A stretch of DNA of 64,000 bases from Prevotellaceae bacterium (GCA_022508665.1 JAFLUT010000003.1:1-64000); one strand, 5' to 3'; positions 1 to 12,076 are shown, counted from the stretch's first letter. Translations and numbers: made by a program. The notes: generated by a model not told the origin, from the sequence alone.

Positions 1-126
1 TACAATAGTCAGCCGTGACAAATTATAATAGTCAGCGAATGCAGATTATCTATGCTGGCGGTTGTTTACTAGTTCGCTCAGCCGTTGCCTACTTTTTGGG
101 GTAACGGCTGTTTACTTTTTACCCCA
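1..126. repeat. Dispersed repeat copy 1 with CAGCCGTT/AACGGCTG hairpin core; may extend left of the window
   Basis: Positions 1-86 align without gaps to 21998-22083 with 4 mismatches; CAGCCGTT (79-86) pairs with AACGGCTG (103-110). Confidence 0.85.
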
Positions 127-136
127 ACAGCATCTG

Positions 137-210
137 AAAATAACGTGAGTCCGACATAAATATAAATGATTCTTTATGGCTTCATAAATTTATCGAACTC
201 ACGTTATTTT
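137..210. repeat. Long inverted repeat upstream of the PI-PLC gene
   Basis: AAAATAACGTGAGT (137-150) and its perfect reverse complement ACTCACGTTATTTT (197-210). Confidence 0.85.
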
Positions 211-221
211 AGTACAGATAT

Positions 222-252
222 TTTGGTACATAAAGACTTTTTTGTATCTTTG
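222..252 (+). promoter_or_regulatory. Bacteroidetes-type promoter for the PI-PLC gene
   Basis: TTTG (222-225), 19-bp spacer, TATCTTTG (245-252), matching the -33 TTTG / -7 TAnnTTTG consensus. Confidence 0.65.
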
Positions 253-306
253 TGGCGAAAAGAGATTGCTAACTTAAACAACTAAAACCTATTAAACATT
301 ATTATT

Positions 307-3300
307 ATGAGGAAAATTTATCTTCTTTTATCAATGATGCTTGGCTTCTGTGCGACGACGTTTGCTCAGAACAATTGGATGCAGTATCTGCCAGATGATG
401 CGTATGTGGTGGATGTGTCGATACCGGGAGCGCATGATGCCGCGACTGGGCATGGCTGGACGGGATTAGCAGGGAGTCTAACAGGTCGCTCTAACGGTAC
501 AACACAGGATATAACCATTACAGAGCAGTGGAATCTTGGCGTGCGTGCTTTCGATTTGCGTCCTAAGGTCAACGGAAACAGGCTGGCTGTAAACCACGGA
601 GCATTGCAGACAAGCCTATATTTCGATGATGCTCTCAAAACATTGGGCGGTTTCTTGAAAGACAACCCCTCGGAGTTTATCGTCATTCACATGCTCTATG
701 CCGAAGGATTTGGCAACGACAAGGCTTCGTTTCAGACGATGCTGAAGACGCTGTTGGAGAGCGACGGCGTGAAGGAGTATTTGATTGACTTCCGCAATGA
801 CCTCACGGTAAAGGATATGAGAGGCAAGATGCTGATACTGAGCCGTGACCCGTATGATGAAACGCCTTATACAGGCGGTTTTTTCAATGGTTGGGGCGAC
901 GGCATTTATTGGAGTCTAAGCATCTCAGGTAAGGGTGGTTCTTCTGCTCCACTCAATGTGCAGGATTTATCTAATGTTTATCAAAAGGATGCAGGGAAGA
1001 AGGCGGCAATAATAGATTTGCTTAATTATAGCACAAAGCATATTGCCACAACAACTAATGATATTGTGTGGGCGTTTAACTTACCTTCTGGCTACAATAA
1101 TGGAAATCCATCTAGCAGTAATGGATACCGTGCCAATGCCGTAAACACTCACCCTGTTTTCATAGACTATCTGAAAGAAAATCCTGCTGGTCCAACGGGT
1201 GTGGTACTAATGGACTATGTGGGTGTTGACAATAGTAAAGGCTATGCGCTTTTGGGGAACGGGGCAAACTACAACACCCGAGGTTTGGAATTGCTCAATG
1301 ATTTGATAGCCAACAACTGGCGCTATCTGCCTAAAATAAATGCTGAGGGTAAGACAATTACCGTGCCATTTTACACATATAAGAAAACAGGCTGGACTTG
1401 CACAACAGGCAACACATTCCAAGTTAACACATGGTCAACGGAGGGCATTACCGATGGTTCGGATATGCTTACACCATTCTTTGAGAATTGGGTAAGTAAA
1501 GGCGGTAAACTTGGTAATGGTGAAATCTCATACACTCTTTCCGAATGCCAAAAGGGATTGTATAAAGTCACTATACGAACTCGCCTTCTGAACGAAGTAG
1601 GAGGGGAAGTGTCGGGCGCATCAATCTTCGCTAACGAATCGAGCATAGCCCTTACTAATGGCAATGCTTGCACCAATGGTTTCAGCAGCAACTATTCCGT
1701 TATCGGAACTGTTGGCGACAACGGAGAGTTGAAGTTCGGATTTAAGATTGAAGATGCTACATTCAACTGGATTTCTTTCACTGGCGTGGATGTGGAATAC
1801 CTCGGCGAGGAAGAAGCCGCATTTGACGGCGGTGACCTTATTTTGGATGAAAATGCGAAATATAATAAAGACTTAAAAGCAACATACAACGTTGCTCAGG
1901 ACGCATTCAAGAGCGAGCCGTCAATAGAAACCTACAATGCAATGTCGAAGGCATACCGTGATGCAGAAACTTCTATTGAGGCTTACAAGGCATTGGCTAT
2001 CGCAATGGAGGACGCAAATAAACTCTACGAGGAAGCAAAAGAGGATGCGAGCGAGGATAGTAAGGCTGAATATGAAAAGATTATCAACGAAGCCAAAGGT
2101 AGTTACGAAAATGGAGAATATCTCGATAGTGAGATAGGGCGAGTTATTCATCAGATTTACACAGCGCTTGCCGCATTGAGAGGGGATAACGGTGAAGAAA
2201 TGGATATGACTTCGTATATTGTTAACCCAAGTTTCGAAACAGGAAATATGACTGGCTGGTCTCTTCCCTATGGAGGGTCGCAAGATATTGGTGTTAAAGA
2301 GAATGAATATGTCAATGATAATAATGAAAAGACATATTACACATCTGGATGCGACGGCGACTATCTTTTCAACACATGGTGGAAAGGTGTGCCAATCACT
2401 CAAACAATCAAGGGATTGCCAAACGGTAGATACCGCTTAGATGCTTTTGTGGCGTCTGACGGTGCGACGGTATATCTGACAGCAAACGGTGGTCATAATG
2501 AAGGAACAGAAACTGGTGGAAGTTATCCTTCAAGCGATACATTCCAAGAGGCATCTTATGAGTTTGATGTAACTAACGGTATGGCTGTTATTGGCGTTGT
2601 TGGTGGTGCAAATGGAACGGCAGGTGTGCATAAACCATATCAAGAAGACGGTTATTGGTGGTACAAGGCAGATAATTTCCGTCTGGCATACCTTGGTTCT
2701 TATTTGTCATCTTTGGCAGAGCCATTCTCTGGTAGCGGTGATGTAGAGGCTGGAAAATGGTATGTGTATGATGTTGACGTTATAGGAAAATATGATTTCT
2801 CTGCAATAGAAGGCATTGAGTATACGACAGTCGATGCACTTATGAGCAAGGTGAAATCAACGTCGCTGACTGATGCTACTGTTCGTCTTTCGGCAGGAAA
2901 ACTCTTCTTCAAGTCTGCTGAAGAGCAATCGCTGACAATCAGCAGGCAGACAGATGCGGTCACTATCACAGAGACTGAATATGCTGAATATGTAACTCCA
3001 TTTGATGCGGATTTCACGCTGACGGAAGGCATCACTGCCTACAAAGTGACGGAGGCAACAAAGGTCGGCACGAAACTGGAAGAAATAAAGGCTGCCACAG
3101 AAGGTACTGCGGTAATCCTTTATGGTTCTGCTGCTGATTACACTATCAATCAAGCAACAAGCACTGTGGCTGCGATAAAGGATAATCTGCTTCTGCCCGG
3201 TGGTGACAAGATTGCTGACGGTACTACTGTATATGTGTTGGGCAGCGAAGAAGGGCAGGTTGGTTTCTGTCTCGCAAAAGAAGGTGATGACATTGAGACC

Positions 3301-3573
3301 GGTCATATATATATTGTAGTTGAGAATGCTGACGCTGTAACGTTCATTCCTTTCGGAATGCCGGCAGATGATGAAGGTGATGAAGGCGAAGGTGGTGACA
3401 ATGAGGGTAATGACGACGAGGGAGACGGTGACGACAATATAGACACCGCCATTGATGCTGTCGATGCCGAAAACGGTGCAGACCTCATCATCTACAACCT
3501 CTCCGGTCAGCGTGTGGCACGGCCAACGAAGGGCATCTACATCGTGAATGGACAGAAGGTGCTGGTGAAGTAA
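307..3573 (+). CDS. Secreted phosphatidylinositol-specific phospholipase C X-domain protein with C-terminal T9SS-like sorting segment
   Basis: Signal peptide; PI-PLC-X-like motifs (SIPGAHDAAT, GVRAFDLRP, FIVIHM); acidic linker then DLIIYNLSGQRVARPTKGIYIVNGQKVLVK. Confidence 0.8.
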   Translation: MRKIYLLLSMMLGFCATTFAQNNWMQYLPDDAYVVDVSIPGAHDAATGHGWTGLAGSLTGRSNGTTQDITITEQWNLGVRAFDLRPKVNGNRLAVNHGALQTSLYFDDALKTLGGFLKDNPSEFIVIHMLYAEGFGNDKASFQTMLKTLLESDGVKEYLIDFRNDLTVKDMRGKMLILSRDPYDETPYTGGFFNGWGDGIYWSLSISGKGGSSAPLNVQDLSNVYQKDAGKKAAIIDLLNYSTKHIATTTNDIVWAFNLPSGYNNGNPSSSNGYRANAVNTHPVFIDYLKENPAGPTGVVLMDYVGVDNSKGYALLGNGANYNTRGLELLNDLIANNWRYLPKINAEGKTITVPFYTYKKTGWTCTTGNTFQVNTWSTEGITDGSDMLTPFFENWVSKGGKLGNGEISYTLSECQKGLYKVTIRTRLLNEVGGEVSGASIFANESSIALTNGNACTNGFSSNYSVIGTVGDNGELKFGFKIEDATFNWISFTGVDVEYLGEEEAAFDGGDLILDENAKYNKDLKATYNVAQDAFKSEPSIETYNAMSKAYRDAETSIEAYKALAIAMEDANKLYEEAKEDASEDSKAEYEKIINEAKGSYENGEYLDSEIGRVIHQIYTALAALRGDNGEEMDMTSYIVNPSFETGNMTGWSLPYGGSQDIGVKENEYVNDNNEKTYYTSGCDGDYLFNTWWKGVPITQTIKGLPNGRYRLDAFVASDGATVYLTANGGHNEGTETGGSYPSSDTFQEASYEFDVTNGMAVIGVVGGANGTAGVHKPYQEDGYWWYKADNFRLAYLGSYLSSLAEPFSGSGDVEAGKWYVYDVDVIGKYDFSAIEGIEYTTVDALMSKVKSTSLTDATVRLSAGKLFFKSAEEQSLTISRQTDAVTITETEYAEYVTPFDADFTLTEGITAYKVTEATKVGTKLEEIKAATEGTAVILYGSAADYTINQATSTVAAIKDNLLLPGGDKIADGTTVYVLGSEEGQVGFCLAKEGDDIETGHIYIVVENADAVTFIPFGMPADDEGDEGEGGDNEGNDDEGDGDDNIDTAIDAVDAENGADLIIYNLSGQRVARPTKGIYIVNGQKVLVK

Positions 3574-3620
3574 TATGTCGAATAAACAGAGTTTAATAAC
3601 ATTGTAGCAGATAAATAACT

Positions 3621-5099
3621 ATGTCACTAAAATCATTAAATGCTCGCACCGCTCCGAAGAGCCATGCACCAGAGAAAATAATACAGTTTGGCGAGGGTAA
3701 TTTCTTGCGTTGCTTTGTGGACTGGATTGTTTACAGGATGAACCGCAAGACGGATTTCAATGCAAGTGTGGTGGTGGTGCAGCCAATCGAGAGAGGCATG
3801 GTGGACTGGCTGAATGGTCAGGACTGCCTCTATCACGTGAACTTACAAGGGCGGCTGAATGGGGAGAAGGTGAACTCGCTGACTCGCATTGACTGCATAA
3901 GCCGTGCGCTGAACCCGTACACGCAGAATCAAGCGTTTATGGCGTTGGCGGAGCAGCCCGAAATTCGTTTTGTCATATCGAATACGACGGAGGCAGGCAT
4001 TGCTTTTGACCCAGAGTGTAAGTTGAGCGATGCTCCTGCATCGTCATATCCGGGCAAGCTGACTCAGTTGCTTTACCGCCGTTTCCAAACATTTGGCGGA
4101 GCGGCTGACAAGGGGCTTATCATCATGCCATGCGAGTTGATTTTCTTGAATGGACATCATCTGAAAGACTGTATATATAGGTATATAGAGTTGTGGAAGG
4201 ATGACTTTGGCAAGGACTATGAGGCTTTCAAGGAGTGGTTCACTCAGTATAATTATGTGTGCGCTACATTGGTTGACCGCATTGTTCCGGGCTTCCCACG
4301 TAAGGAGATAAAGGATATTCAAGAAAAGGTGTGCTATGCCGATAACCTTGTTGTGCAGGGCGAGGCGTTTCATCTGTGGGTAATCGAGAAGCCCGAAAAC
4401 ATGGACATTGACGACTTGAAGGCGGAGTTTCCTGCTGAAAAGGCTGGGCTGAACGTGCTGATTGCCCCGAGCGAGAAGCCTTACCATGAGCGTAAGGTGA
4501 CGTTGCTTAATGGCCCTCACACGGTGCTTTCGCCTGTGGCATATCTCAGTGGTATAAATATCGTGCGTGACGCCTGCAACCATGAGGTGGTGGGCAAGTA
4601 TATCCATAAGGTGCAGTTTGAGGAACTGATGCAGACGCTCAATTTGCCGATGGACGAATTGCAGCAATTTGCTACCGATGTGCTGGAGCGTTTCAATAAT
4701 CCGTATGTTGACCACCAAGTGACGAGCATCATGCTTAACTCTTTCCCTAAGTATGAGACGCGCGACCTGCCGGGCGTAAAGGTGTATCTTGAACGTAAGG
4801 GTGAACTGCCGAGAGGACTTGTGTTTGGTCTTGCGGCAATAATCACTTACTACAAGGGTGGCAAGCGTGCTGACGGCGCTGTCATCGAACCAAACGATGC
4901 GCATGAAATCATGCAATTGCTCAAAGACCTTTGGGCTACAGAGGATACGCAGAAAGTGGCGGAAGGGGTGCTTGCTGCTGAGGGCATTTGGAAGGAGAAC
5001 CTCAACCAGACTGTGCCGGGGCTGACTGCACTTGTAAAGGAATATCTCGACCTTATTCAAGAGAAAGGTATGTTGGAGGCTGTGAAAGCAATTCTCTAA
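3621..5099 (+). CDS. uxaB: Tagaturonate reductase / altronate oxidoreductase
   Basis: Mannitol dehydrogenase-type fold signature (IIQFGEGNFLRCFVDWIV, NTTEAGIAF, TLLNGPHT). Confidence 0.8.
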   Translation: MSLKSLNARTAPKSHAPEKIIQFGEGNFLRCFVDWIVYRMNRKTDFNASVVVVQPIERGMVDWLNGQDCLYHVNLQGRLNGEKVNSLTRIDCISRALNPYTQNQAFMALAEQPEIRFVISNTTEAGIAFDPECKLSDAPASSYPGKLTQLLYRRFQTFGGAADKGLIIMPCELIFLNGHHLKDCIYRYIELWKDDFGKDYEAFKEWFTQYNYVCATLVDRIVPGFPRKEIKDIQEKVCYADNLVVQGEAFHLWVIEKPENMDIDDLKAEFPAEKAGLNVLIAPSEKPYHERKVTLLNGPHTVLSPVAYLSGINIVRDACNHEVVGKYIHKVQFEELMQTLNLPMDELQQFATDVLERFNNPYVDHQVTSIMLNSFPKYETRDLPGVKVYLERKGELPRGLVFGLAAIITYYKGGKRADGAVIEPNDAHEIMQLLKDLWATEDTQKVAEGVLAAEGIWKENLNQTVPGLTALVKEYLDLIQEKGMLEAVKAIL

Positions 5100-5130
5100 A
5101 TAGAAATCTTTGAATAAGATATGCTTTGAT

Positions 5131-5168
5131 ACAATAAAGTTGGTGGAATGTTTCACCAACTTTATTGT
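5131..5168. terminator. Bidirectional terminator between uxaB and trmD
   Basis: ACAATAAAGTTGGTG (5131-5145) / CACCAACTTTATTGT (5154-5168), between convergent genes. Confidence 0.7.
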
Positions 5169-5231
5169 TATAGATAGTAAAGGTAAACTAATCCGATTGT
5201 AGGAATAAATTCATAAGGAACTTGGAGGGCG

Positions 5232-5927
5232 CTAATCGAGTAGGTCTGGCCGCAATGCTTTGGTGCGTGCTAATGCTTGCTCATATTCCCACTCCTTGAT
5301 TTTTGCTTCGTGTCCAGAAAGTAGTATTTGGGGAACACTCCATGTCTCGTTGGGATTGGAGACAGGATGGTATTCGGCTGGGCGAGTATATACAGGGGGT
5401 TCGAGCAGGTTGTCTTGGAATGAGTCGGATAGGGCGCTTTCTACGTCGCCTATGACTCCGGGGATGACACGCACAATTGAATCTGCCATTACGGCTGCTG
5501 CCAGTTCGCCGCCTGTGAGTACATAGTCGCCGATGGAGACCTCTCGGGTGATAAGATGTTCGCGGATACGGTAGTCAATGCCTTTGTAATGGCCGCAGAT
5601 GATGATGATGTTCTCTTTGAGACTCAGTTCGTTGGCCATTGGCTGGTTGAACTGTTCGCCGTCGGGGGCTGTGAAGATTATTTCATCGTAGTTGCGCTCG
5701 GCTTTCAAGGCTGATATGCATGCGTCGAGAGGCTGGCACTGTATGAGCATGCCTGCTGCACCACCGAAAGGGTAGTCGTCAACTCGGCGGTGCTTGTCGG
5801 CTGTATAGTCTCTCAGGTTATGTACGTGAATTTCTGCAAGCCCTTTCTTTTGGGCTCTGCCAAGGATGCTTTCTTGGGTGAAAGGTTCTATGAGTTCGGG
5901 TAAAACGGTGATTATGTCAATCCTCAT
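5232..5927 (-). CDS. trmD: tRNA (guanine-N1)-methyltransferase
   Basis: [16 protein letters not shown] start at 5927 within the longer [33 protein letters not shown] motifs. Confidence 0.93.
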   Translation of the reverse strand: MRIDIITVLPELIEPFTQESILGRAQKKGLAEIHVHNLRDYTADKHRRVDDYPFGGAAGMLIQCQPLDACISALKAERNYDEIIFTAPDGEQFNQPMANELSLKENIIIICGHYKGIDYRIREHLITREVSIGDYVLTGGELAAAVMADSIVRVIPGVIGDVESALSDSFQDNLLEPPVYTRPAEYHPVSNPNETWSVPQILLSGHEAKIKEWEYEQALARTKALRPDLLD

Positions 5928-6040
5928 ATAAGGAATTTTTATAGGCGATGTTTGACCGCAACGCCACGTTTTAATGGAACAAAGGTAAAAATTTTTGTTT
6001 AGACCTACAAGTTTCTTTTTTGAAATCGGATTTTTTTCTT

Positions 6041-6048
6041 TATCTTTG
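6041..6048 (+). promoter_or_regulatory. Putative guaA promoter -7 element
   Basis: TATCTTTG with an upstream TTTG (6019-6022). Confidence 0.5.
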
Positions 6049-6080
6049 CACTTCACAAGTAATCTATACATATTTTATAT

Positions 6081-7688
6081 ATGCAGAAAATCATAATTTT
6101 AGACTTCGGTTCGCAGACAACGCAACTCATTGGTCGCCGTGTGCGCGAGTTGAATACGTTCTGCGAAATTATGCCTTATAACAAGTTTCCGCAGGATGAC
6201 CCTGACGTGATTGGTGTTATTCTTTCTGGGTCGCCATATAGCGTGTATGAGGAGCGAGCATTCAAACTCGACTTTTCGCAAATTCGTGGCAAGTATCCAA
6301 TCCTTGGTATATGCTATGGAGCGCAACTAATGGCATACACCTTTGGCGGAAATGTTGAGCCGGAAGGTACGCGAGAGTATGGACGTGCAAACCTCGAGTA
6401 TATGGAGGAAAACAACCCTCTTCTGAATGGTTTTGTTCCTAATAGTCAAGTGTGGATGTCGCATGGTGATACTATCACTCAACTACCTAATGGCTTCCGT
6501 TGCATCGCTTCTACCGCATCTGTGAAATATGCGGCGTATGCAGCCAACGACGAGAAGATATGGGGTGTGCAGTATCACCCCGAGGTATTCCATTCTATCG
6601 ACGGCACATTGCTTTTGAAGAATTTCGTTGTTGACATCTGCGGTGGCAAGCAAGACTGGTCGCCTGCGTCATTTGTAGACCAGACGGTAGCTGAACTTCG
6701 TCAGCAGGTGGGCAATGACAAAGTAATCCTCGGGCTTTCGGGAGGCGTTGACTCTTCTGTTGCTGCGGTGTTGCTTAATAAGGCGATTGGCAAAAATCTC
6801 ACTTGTATTTTTGTCAACAATGGTTTGTTACGTAAGAATGAGTTTACTGATGTGTTGCGTGATTACGAATGTCTCGGATTGAATGTCGTAGGAGTTGATG
6901 CATCAGAAAAATTCTATGCGGAACTGGCTGGTGTGACAGAGCCGGAAAAGAAACGTAAAATAATAGGTGCAGGTTTCATTGACGTGTTCGAAGCGGAAGC
7001 CAAGAAGATTGAAGGTGCTAAATGGTTGGCGCAAGGTACTATTTATCCCGACCGTATAGAGTCTCTTAACATCACAGGCAAGGTCATAAAGTCACACCAC
7101 AATGTGGGAGGTCTTCCTGAAAAAATGGGATTGAAATTGTGCGAGCCTCTTAAATGGCTTTTCAAAGACGAGGTGCGCCGTGTCGGCCGTCAGATGCAGA
7201 TGCCCGAACACCTTATCACTCGTCATCCTTTCCCCGGACCGGGGCTTGCCGTGCGTATTCTTGGTGACATCACACCAGAAAAAGTGCGCATCCTTCAAGA
7301 TGCCGACGACATATTTATCTGTGGTCTCCGCAACTGGAAGGTTAAACTCTCTGGCGAAGAAGCTCGAAAGGTGCTTGCGGCTGGCGTTCCTGCCGACATG
7401 AAAGACGGTGAAATAGAGGTCTCTCTTTATGACCAGATATGGCAGGCAGGAGCAATCCTCCTTTCGGAAGTCAAGTCTGTTGGTGTGATGGGCGATGAAC
7501 GTACCTACGAAAACCCTGTCGCTCTTCGTGCCGTCACTTCTTCCGATGCCATGACCGCCGATTGGGCAAAACTCCCTTACGAGTTCCTTGCCGAAGTCAG
7601 CAACCAAATAATCCGCAACGTGCAGGGTATCAACCGTGTATGTTATGATGTTTCGTCAAAACCGCCTGCTACTATAGAGTGGGAGTAG
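6081..7688 (+). CDS. guaA: GMP synthase (glutamine-hydrolysing)
   Basis: GATase [19 protein letters not shown]-PPase [11 protein letters not shown]-term [15 protein letters not shown]. Confidence 0.97.
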   Translation: MQKIIILDFGSQTTQLIGRRVRELNTFCEIMPYNKFPQDDPDVIGVILSGSPYSVYEERAFKLDFSQIRGKYPILGICYGAQLMAYTFGGNVEPEGTREYGRANLEYMEENNPLLNGFVPNSQVWMSHGDTITQLPNGFRCIASTASVKYAAYAANDEKIWGVQYHPEVFHSIDGTLLLKNFVVDICGGKQDWSPASFVDQTVAELRQQVGNDKVILGLSGGVDSSVAAVLLNKAIGKNLTCIFVNNGLLRKNEFTDVLRDYECLGLNVVGVDASEKFYAELAGVTEPEKKRKIIGAGFIDVFEAEAKKIEGAKWLAQGTIYPDRIESLNITGKVIKSHHNVGGLPEKMGLKLCEPLKWLFKDEVRRVGRQMQMPEHLITRHPFPGPGLAVRILGDITPEKVRILQDADDIFICGLRNWKVKLSGEEARKVLAAGVPADMKDGEIEVSLYDQIWQAGAILLSEVKSVGVMGDERTYENPVALRAVTSSDAMTADWAKLPYEFLAEVSNQIIRNVQGINRVCYDVSSKPPATIEWE

Positions 7689-7712
7689 GCAAGAAGCGTA
7701 TTGTATATATTT

Positions 7713-7741
7713 CTCCGTGCATAGCGTTGCACGGAGTTTTT
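7713..7741 (+). terminator. guaA terminator
   Basis: CTCCGTGC (7713-7720) / GCACGGAG (7729-7736) followed by TTTTTA. Confidence 0.8.
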
Positions 7742-7755
7742 ATTTGAGAAAAATT

Positions 7756-7796
7756 ATTGCCCCTCAACAAAACCAAGTGTTATGTTGAGGGGCAAT
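7756..7796 (-). terminator. Terminator for the mutA-mutB operon
   Basis: 14-bp arms ATTGCCCCTCAACA (7756-7769) / TGTTGAGGGGCAAT (7783-7796); T-rich on the minus-strand 3' side. Confidence 0.75.
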
Positions 7797-7826
7797 TAGT
7801 TAAAGAGATTATGTATATCTTATACT

Positions 7827-9992
7827 TTACTCTTCGTTGAGTATCTTCATCATCTCAAGGCAAGAGTAAGACACAGGAGTGCCGGGACCGAAGATGGCGG
7901 CAACACCTGCTTTGTAGAGGAAGTCGTAATCTTGTGCGGGAATGACACCGCCGGCAGTGATGAGGATGTCCTCACGACCAAGTTTCTTCAGTTCCTCAAT
8001 AACTTGAGGGATGAGAGTCTTGTGACCTGCTGCAAGTGAACTTACACCAAGCACGTCCACGTCGTTCTCTACTGCCTGACGAGCGGCTTCGGCAGGTGTC
8101 TGGAACAGAGGCCCCATATCCACATCCATACCGCAGTCTGCATATCCAGTAGCACACACTTTCGCTCCGCGGTCGTGTCCGTCCTGTCCCATCTTTGCAA
8201 TCATGATGCGTGGACGGCGACCATTGACCTGTGCGAATTTCTCTGTTGCGGCACAAGCCTCTTCAAAGACTTTGTCGCTCTTTGTTTCTGAACTATACAC
8301 GTTGCTAATTGTTCTGATGATTGCTTTATATCGTCCCACAACAGCCTCGCAAGCGTCGGAGATTTCTCCCAATGTGCATCGCAGACCTGCTGCCTTTACG
8401 GCGAGGTCGAGAAGGTTGTTCTCGCTCTTCTTGCCGTCTTGGAATTCTTGCACGCACTTCGTGATTTCTGCCAATGCTGCTTGACAAGCCGCTTCGTCAC
8501 GATTTGCTTTGAGTTCTTTGAGGGCTGCCTCTTGCTGCAGACGTACTGCTGTGTTGTCAATTTCGAGGATGTCGATTGGGTCTTCGTGGTCGAGACGATA
8601 CTTGTTGATGCCCACAATTGTCTGATTGCCAGAGTCGATGCGAGCCTGTGTGCGTGCAGCCGCTTCTTCGATACGCATCTTCGGCAGACCTGTCTCGATA
8701 GCCTTTGCCATACCTCCGAGTTTCTCAATCTCTTGAATATGCTCCCAAGCCTTGTGAACCAACTCGTTAGTCAGTGTCTCCACATAGTAAGAACCTGCCC
8801 ATGGGTCAATCTGCTTGCAAACCTTTGTCTCGTTCTGAATATAAATCTGAGTGTTACGAGCAATACGAGCCGAGAAGTCTGTTGGCAGAGCGATAGCCTC
8901 GTCGAGAGCGTTTGTATGGAGCGACTGAGTGTGACCCAGCACGGCTGCCATTGCCTCGATGCAAGTACGACCTACGTTGTTGAATGGGTCTTGCTCCGTC
9001 AGCGACCATCCCGATGTCTGCGAGTGAGTGCGGAGGGCGAGAGACTTCGGATTTTTCGCTCCGAAACTCTTCACAATCTTCGCCCACAAGAGACGACCAG
9101 CACGCATCTTCGCAATCTCCATAAAGTGGTTCATACCAATAGCCCAGAAGAACGAAAGGCGTGGAGCGAAAGCATCTACATCAATACCTGCGTTCACACC
9201 TGTGCGGAGGTAATCCATACCGTCTGCGAGTGTGTATGCCAACTCGATGTCTGCCGTTGCACCTGCCTCCTGCATGTGATAGCCAGAGATAGAGATAGAG
9301 TTGAATTTAGGCATCTTCTGCGATGTAAACTCAAAAATATCAGCGATAATCTTCATTGAGAATGCAGGTGGGTAAATATATGTATTACGCACCATGAACT
9401 CCTTGAGGATGTCGTTCTGGATAGTACCAGCCATCTCCTCCAGTTTAGCACCCTGCTCAAGACCTGCATTGATGTAGAATGCGAGGACAGGAAGCACACC
9501 GCCGTTCATTGTCATTGACACCGACATCTTGTTGAGTGGAATGCCTGCGAAGAGTGTCTTCATATTCTCCAATGAGCAGATAGACACACCAGCCTTACCC
9601 ACATCGCCCACCACACGAGCGTTGTCAGGGTCATAACCGCGGTGAGTAGGGAGGTCAAAAGCCACAGAAAGACCTTTCTGACCAGATGCCAAGTTGCGGC
9701 GATAGAAAGCGTTTGACTCCTCAGCCGTAGAGAAACCTGCATACTGGCGGATTGTCCACGGACGGAATGGGTACATCATTGAATAGGGGCCACGGAGATA
9801 AGGAGGAATACCTGCCGCATAGTCAAGGTGTTCCATTCCTTCGAGGTCTTCCTTTGTATATACTGGCTGAATGTCAATCTGCTCAGGTGTTCTCCAATTA
9901 GCGCTGATGCCATTCTCTTTCTGCCATTGCTGACCGTTCTTCTCTTGAATGCCAGCGTAAATGTCTATATTATTAAAATCTTTTCTTGCCAT
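7827..9992 (-). CDS. mutB: Methylmalonyl-CoA mutase, large (catalytic) subunit
   Basis: [55 protein letters not shown]12-binding [11 protein letters not shown]. Confidence 0.97.
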   Translation of the reverse strand: MARKDFNNIDIYAGIQEKNGQQWQKENGISANWRTPEQIDIQPVYTKEDLEGMEHLDYAAGIPPYLRGPYSMMYPFRPWTIRQYAGFSTAEESNAFYRRNLASGQKGLSVAFDLPTHRGYDPDNARVVGDVGKAGVSICSLENMKTLFAGIPLNKMSVSMTMNGGVLPVLAFYINAGLEQGAKLEEMAGTIQNDILKEFMVRNTYIYPPAFSMKIIADIFEFTSQKMPKFNSISISGYHMQEAGATADIELAYTLADGMDYLRTGVNAGIDVDAFAPRLSFFWAIGMNHFMEIAKMRAGRLLWAKIVKSFGAKNPKSLALRTHSQTSGWSLTEQDPFNNVGRTCIEAMAAVLGHTQSLHTNALDEAIALPTDFSARIARNTQIYIQNETKVCKQIDPWAGSYYVETLTNELVHKAWEHIQEIEKLGGMAKAIETGLPKMRIEEAAARTQARIDSGNQTIVGINKYRLDHEDPIDILEIDNTAVRLQQEAALKELKANRDEAACQAALAEITKCVQEFQDGKKSENNLLDLAVKAAGLRCTLGEISDACEAVVGRYKAIIRTISNVYSSETKSDKVFEEACAATEKFAQVNGRRPRIMIAKMGQDGHDRGAKVCATGYADCGMDVDMGPLFQTPAEAARQAVENDVDVLGVSSLAAGHKTLIPQVIEELKKLGREDILITAGGVIPAQDYDFLYKAGVAAIFGPGTPVSYSCLEMMKILNEE

Positions 9993-9994
9993 AA

Positions 9995-11854
9995 TTAGAT
10001 ACCGAGTTTAGCATTGTACTCTTTGAGAGTCTCCAACTGATTAACACGCACATGGATGAAATTCTCGATGCCTGCCGCCTTGAGGTCTTCCGCACAAGCA
10101 GGAGCACCTGCAACGACATACATTGCACGACCATTCAGATACTTGAATGCAGGGATTGCATACTCTGCATATTCATCGTCGGAAGAGCAGATGACAACGA
10201 TGTCAGCACCTGCTGCGAGAGCGGCATCAACACCTTCCTCAACAGTCTCGAAGCCGAGGTTGTCAATCACCTTATATCCTGCTGATGCGAGGAAGTTGCA
10301 AGAGAACTGCGCACGAGCCTGACGCATGGCAAGATTGCCGATTGTGAGCATGAAAGCGATTGGCTGCTTCTTTGCCTTTTCTGTGGCAAGACGAAGAGTC
10401 TCGAACTCCGAAGCCAAACGAGCCTTGCAGAGCGATGGGATAGTGCTTTCCTCGTTGTGAGACGCACAAGCAGTGCATGTTGCCGCAACTGGCTCTTTGC
10501 CCTCGCTTGTCTCTGTGAAGTTAGGGAACTGGTTTGTTCCGAGGATGAACTCCTTACGCTTCGCAGCATCAGAATGACGCTTTTTGTTAGAGTCATTAAC
10601 AGCATTTTGGATGTTGCCTTTCAATGCCTCAGCCAAGAAACCGCCTGCATTTTCCACAGCGAGGAAGAGTTTCCAACCCTCTTTTGCGATGGCATCTGTC
10701 AAATGCTCGATAGTGTATGAACCACCTGCCACATCCACGAGTTTGTCGAAATGAGCCTCCTCCTTCAGCAACAACTGCTGGTTGCGTGCGATGCGTTCAG
10801 CAAAGTCTGTCGGTGTCTCGTATGGCTTGTCAAATGGAGTGACAACGATAGAATCAACATTCGCGATTGCTGCCGACATTGCCTCTGTCTGAGAACGCAG
10901 CAGATTAACGTATGAGTCGAACACCGTCTGATTATATTCCGAAGTGATAGCACAAACGTGCATCTGACAAGCACAGTCGCACTTAGGCTCATACTGCTTC
11001 ACTATCTGTGCCCACAGCATGCGAGCAGCACGGAACTTCGCGATTTCCATAAAGTAGTTATCGCTCACGCCCATGTTGAACTTGATGCGTCGTGCCGCAG
11101 TCGTAGCGTCCACACCTGCCTCTGTGAGCAGGTTCAGCCACTCAGCACCCCATGCGAGAGCATAGCCAAGTTCTTGATAGATGTACGCACCCGAATTGTT
11201 CAGCACCACGCTGTCCACGTTAAAGCACTTGTACTCAGGCAGTTCAGCCAAAGCCTCCACAAGAGCCTTCGCACATCCAAGCACAGGAGTGACATCACGA
11301 CCTTTCGATAAAATCTTCTCGATTGGGTCAAAACCGATGCTACCCTTCAACTCTGCGAGAGGATAGTTCTGCTCCTTGAAGTAAGCCACCAAAGTCTCAG
11401 CCAGTTCCACACAATGTGCCTGACAAGTCTTGAAGTTCAACTCCACATACTGCGGCAGGATGCCGTTCAGCAACTCTGCGACGAACTCCTTGCTGATGCT
11501 GTCAGCCGAGATTGTGAAACCGATGGAATCAACACCCTTATTCAGAATGTCGAGAGCCTTCTCGTTGGCAGACTTAGCATCTGCCACCATGATGTCTTGA
11601 CGAACATACCAAAGGTTGTTGTCCTTCTTGTTGCCGCGGACGAAAGGAAATTCGCCCGGCAGGGAATTGACGGCCTTGAGGTCAGCCAAATCCTCGCGAC
11701 GATAGAAAGGCTGCACATCGAAGCCTTCGTTAGTCTTCCACACCATTTTCTTCTGGAAGTCCGCACCCTTGAGGTCTACATCAATCTTGTCAAGCCACTC
11801 CTGCGTGGTAGGTGCTTGAAACTCCGAGAAGAGTTTTTCCTTGTTGTTAGCCAT
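9995..11854 (-). CDS. mutA: Methylmalonyl-CoA mutase, small subunit
   Basis: Mutase-like barrel with degenerate C-terminal B12 domain; immediately upstream of mutB on the same strand. Confidence 0.93.
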   Translation of the reverse strand: MANNKEKLFSEFQAPTTQEWLDKIDVDLKGADFQKKMVWKTNEGFDVQPFYRREDLADLKAVNSLPGEFPFVRGNKKDNNLWYVRQDIMVADAKSANEKALDILNKGVDSIGFTISADSISKEFVAELLNGILPQYVELNFKTCQAHCVELAETLVAYFKEQNYPLAELKGSIGFDPIEKILSKGRDVTPVLGCAKALVEALAELPEYKCFNVDSVVLNNSGAYIYQELGYALAWGAEWLNLLTEAGVDATTAARRIKFNMGVSDNYFMEIAKFRAARMLWAQIVKQYEPKCDCACQMHVCAITSEYNQTVFDSYVNLLRSQTEAMSAAIANVDSIVVTPFDKPYETPTDFAERIARNQQLLLKEEAHFDKLVDVAGGSYTIEHLTDAIAKEGWKLFLAVENAGGFLAEALKGNIQNAVNDSNKKRHSDAAKRKEFILGTNQFPNFTETSEGKEPVAATCTACASHNEESTIPSLCKARLASEFETLRLATEKAKKQPIAFMLTIGNLAMRQARAQFSCNFLASAGYKVIDNLGFETVEEGVDAALAAGADIVVICSSDDEYAEYAIPAFKYLNGRAMYVVAGAPACAEDLKAAGIENFIHVRVNQLETLKEYNAKLGI

Positions 11855-12076
11855 AAAAATTATTTATAAATTATTGTAGTGTTTTTATACAGTATAATTG
11901 CTTTCCATTTTTTACAAAATACAAAAAACATACAAAGGTATGTTTTTTTTTATATATCACCAAAGAAAATATGGAAAACTTCTCTTTCTGTAAATTCGGT
12001 ATTATAGCGCTATTCCTACGCTCAAAAATATAGGGCGGTTAAGCAAACTAATGGGTAAATAGAAAGCAACATAATG

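Noticed and set aside
1921-2403. 160-aa minus-strand ORF in the PI-PLC gene
   Set aside because: Antisense to the long, clearly coding PI-PLC ORF; hydrophobic/His composition looks fortuitous.
4044-5159. 371-aa minus-strand ORF opposite uxaB
   Set aside because: Antisense to a recognised dehydrogenase gene and runs through the shared terminator.
8439-9359. 306-aa plus-strand ORF opposite mutB
   Set aside because: Antisense shadow of a highly conserved enzyme gene; Cys/Leu-rich composition.
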